The notes beneath the pieces were generated by a model. The model worked only from the letters and a program-made list of their open reading frames with translations, was not told the origin of the DNA and ran no database searches. A stretch of 64,000 bases of DNA from Dermatemys mawii. Lineage: Eukaryota; Chordata; Testudines; Dermatemydidae. Positions 62,480 through 64,000 of the stretch are shown one piece after another. The position numbers were made by a program, and so were the translations under genes. The stretch is taken from positions 2,985,138 through 3,049,137 of the forward strand of contig ML677330.1 of assembly GCA_007922305.1 (NCBI GenBank). Direction: 5' to 3'. The stretch's first letter is position 1; each line of letters starts with the position of its first letter.

Positions 62480-63480
62480 GAGATGAGGTCTACCCCTTTC
62501 CTAGCACCCCAAGGCCGGTTGGGAAGCCCTGCTCGGAGAGGACGCTGCACCTCCAAGGGAGCCACCCGGCCACCCATCCCTCCTGCGGGGACCCCGTGCA
62601 ATGTAGGGGAGGCACCCCTGGATCTGCAGCCCTGGCCGGCGCCAGAACAGTGCCTGAGCCGGGCCGGGGGGCTGGCTCGGCTGCTCCCCCAGCCCCGGCG
62701 CTCACCCTTCTTCTGGGTGAGCATGGCCACGATGGGGACGCTGGGCCGGTCGCTGAACACCTCGGCCTGGCTGACCAGCGCCTCCCGCACCGCCTCGAAG
62801 TCGCTGAGCACGATCATGGGGCGGCTGCCCACGAAGAGGCAGAAGACGCTGCCGTACACCTGGGCCAGGCCGGTCAGGAGCAGGTGCGGGGAGAGGGGCC
62901 GGGAGCCCCCCGGCCGCTTCTTCCGCAGCGGGCCGGGCAGCAGCGCGAAGCCGAAGTTGCCCACCAGCGGCCAGGGCCTGGGGCCGGGCGGGAGCCCCCG
63001 GCGCGGGCGGCTCAGCAGCAGCCAGTAGAGCCCCAGCAAGAGCCCGACGGCCGCCAGCAGCGCGCAGCACACGGGGTCCCGGGGCGGCCAGGACCAGCCC
63101 GCCAGCCCCGCGCAGGCCATCGCGCCCAGGCAGCGCAGCGCAGCGCGCCGCTACCTCCCCGAGGCGCGGTGACAGCCAACCAGCGCCCGCCCCGCCCCGC
63201 CTCGCCTCCTGGGATTGGCTGCCTCCGGTGGGGGGGCGGGGCTGTGTGCGTCGCGACTCGTCCCAGACCCCGGGGAGAATCCCCGACTCCGACCCCCCAG
63301 CGCAGGGGGTTCCCTTGTCCTGCCTCCGCTCAGTCCCCAGCAGCCCCCACCCGCAGGAATTTGGCACCTGCCTGATCCATTCCGGACTCCTAGAGATTTG
63401 TAAACAGGCCGGTCTAGAGCCAGGGTCAGTAAATATCCCCTTTCATTTTCCTCTTGGCCCCGCCCACCCCCGTGGCACCT
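62480..63480 (-). promoter_or_regulatory. CYP2U1: CYP2U1 CpG-island promoter
   Basis: Dense CpG block covering exon 1 and about 350 bp upstream. Read towards the gene, the minus strand carries a CCAAT box (63214-63218), then tandem GC boxes (63186-63201, plus strand cccgccccgccccgcc), about 65-95 bp from the ATG. A second G-rich site lies at 63229-63241. There is no clear TATA box. Confidence 0.8.
62706..63120 (-). CDS. CYP2U1: CYP2U1 exon 1 (membrane anchor, start codon)
   Basis: 415 nt, residues 1-138 plus the first base of Gly139. It starts at MACAGLAGWSWPP; the ATG has G at -3 and G at +4. A hydrophobic anchor (VCCALLAAVGLLLGLYWLLL) is followed by SRPRR and the PPGP hinge. Later conserved blocks are VYGSVFCLFVGSRPMIVLSD and QAEVFSDRPSVP. 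Donor is AAGG|GTGAGC. The stretch corresponding to 62804-62861 is duplicated upstream at 63558-63615. Confidence 0.96.
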
Positions 63481-63557
63481 TCTGGGTGTGCTAAGAATTA
63501 AAACCAGCAGAACAGTCTGGGGCCACCTCTGATCAGGGACACTCAGGAACATTCAGC

Positions 63558-63615
63558 CTGAGCACGATCGTGGGGCGGCTGCCCACGAAGAGGCAGAAGA
63601 CGCTGCCGTAGACCT
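63558..63615 (-). pseudogene. Displaced 58-bp copy of CYP2U1 exon 1
   Basis: Matches 62804-62861 at 56 of 58 positions in the same orientation, 754 bp upstream of the source. On the minus strand it still reads VYGSVFCLFVGSRPTIVLS in frame: the differences are Met to Thr (63570) and one silent change (63611). Homology stops abruptly at both ends. On its 5' side (minus strand) it is preceded by ttaatctag, so it begins directly after an AG. It is too short to be a gene; it is a partial duplication or, less likely, an assembly artefact. Confidence 0.85.
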
Positions 63616-63932
63616 AGATTAATTAAAGGCACAAATTTAAAGTGCATTGGTTAAAGTGCATCAGCCCCTTTTGTAGATGCTCTTATTCAGAAGTAAGGAC
63701 GTTTCTTTTAAAAGGAATAAATTAAGCACATCAACCTTAAGCCTCAGTCCATCCCTATTTACCAAAGCACTTACATGTGCTGAATCAGCGTAGAGCTCGG
63801 GTGGGCCACCAGTGATGACAATGTCCCAAAGCCAGACATCGTTTGAGGAAGTATAACAAATAAATGAGGAAACTGCAGAAGCAGCAAAACCAGAGGTGGG
63901 AGGAATGGGGGCTATGCCTCTGCAGTGGAAAT

Positions 63933-63934
<2 letters not shown>
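63616..63934. other. Upstream flank of CYP2U1: nothing recognised
   Basis: AT-rich sequence between the displaced exon fragment and the microsatellite. No repeat family or coding segment was recognised. Confidence 0.6.

Positions 63935-64000
<66 letters not shown>
63935..64000 (+). repeat. (TG)n microsatellite
   Basis: At least 33 uninterrupted TG units to the end of the window; the true length is unknown. It lies about 815 bp upstream of the CYP2U1 start codon. Confidence 0.98.

Larger units (their letters stand above)
57193..62705 (-). other. CYP2U1: CYP2U1 intron 1
   Basis: 5,513 bp GT-AG. It holds a MIR (57330-57510), a LINE reverse-transcriptase tail (60097-60192), a Harbinger-type MITE (60640-60882) and a second copy split by a hAT element (61126-62125). 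Between 57,700 and 59,800 I see only AT-rich sequence with no recognisable features. Confidence 0.85.
48916..63120 (-). other. CYP2U1: CYP2U1 gene (coding span, 5 exons)
   Basis: Cytochrome P450 family 2 subfamily U member 1. The family omega/omega-1 hydroxylates long-chain fatty acids such as arachidonate, in the ER and mitochondria, using NADPH-P450 reductase. CDS is complement join(48916..49094, 49632..49799, 52467..52628, 56557..57192, 62706..63120). This totals 1,560 nt, 519 aa; human is 544 aa, the gap being mostly in the N-terminal and adjacent linker region. Features: membrane anchor 16-36, proline hinge PPGPRPWPLVGN (44-55), I-helix AGTDTT (327-332), K-helix EVQR (384-387, ExxR), DFQPTRF (436-442), and heme loop FGIGKRVCMG (458-467) with Cys465 as thiolate ligand. 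All four introns are phase 1. Five exons match the mammalian CYP2U1 pattern and differ from the nine-exon layout of other CYP2 genes. HADH follows downstream in the same direction. Confidence 0.97.

Noticed and set aside
62386..63375. A 329-codon open frame on the plus strand
   Set aside because: It lies antisense to CYP2U1 exon 1 and its promoter. GC-rich DNA has few stop codons, the translation is Pro/Arg/Gly-rich without any domain, and the minus strand encodes an obvious P450.
1..64000. CRISPR arrays, operons, integrated phage or a novel defence-like system
   Set aside because: The window is spliced vertebrate DNA. No regularly spaced repeats, bacterial genes or co-directional short intergenic gene clusters are present.

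Overview
This is a vertebrate nuclear window with two protein-coding genes, both on the minus strand: CYP2U1 (CDS 63120 down to 48916, 5 coding exons, 519 aa) and, about 7.5 kb downstream, HADH (CDS 41461 down to 6894, 8 coding exons, 313 aa). All thirteen coding exons can be read with matching splice phases. Every intron is GT-AG except HADH intron 5, which has a GC donor. The same head-to-tail CYP2U1-HADH order is known at human 4q25, so this is conserved synteny.

Organism (inference): a sauropsid, most likely a turtle. The two proteins are close to, but clearly not, mammalian. The introns hold CR1 LINE tails, MIR/CORE-SINE copies, many non-autonomous hAT elements, Harbinger-type elements with 'tgtctacac' termini, and an LTR starting TGTCATAA. 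I associate this mix with chelonian genomes. The species cannot be fixed from the sequence alone.

Layout. 1-6893: HADH 3' UTR and downstream flank, with a tRNA-like repeat, a probable LTR remnant and MIR. 6894-41461: HADH exons 8 to 1. Intron 2 carries a broken PIF/Harbinger (HARBI1-like) transposase. 40900-41700: GC-rich HADH promoter/CpG island. 41462-48915: intergenic, with one large hAT element, an LTR-like block and CR1 tails. 48916-63120: CYP2U1. Intron 1 holds a nested hAT-in-Harbinger insertion. 62480-63480: CYP2U1 CpG-island promoter with GC boxes and a CCAAT box. 63558-63615: a displaced 58-bp copy of CYP2U1 exon 1 coding sequence. 63935-64000: a (TG)n microsatellite running off the end.

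Both genes act on fatty acids. HADH is the mitochondrial short-chain 3-hydroxyacyl-CoA dehydrogenase of beta-oxidation; CYP2U1 is a membrane P450 that hydroxylates long-chain fatty acids. Each has its own GC-rich promoter and nothing here shows co-regulation. I found no novel multi-gene system, CRISPR array or recognisable functional RNA gene. The points most worth checking are the displaced CYP2U1 exon fragment, the GC-AG intron and the unusually readable transposon insertion history.
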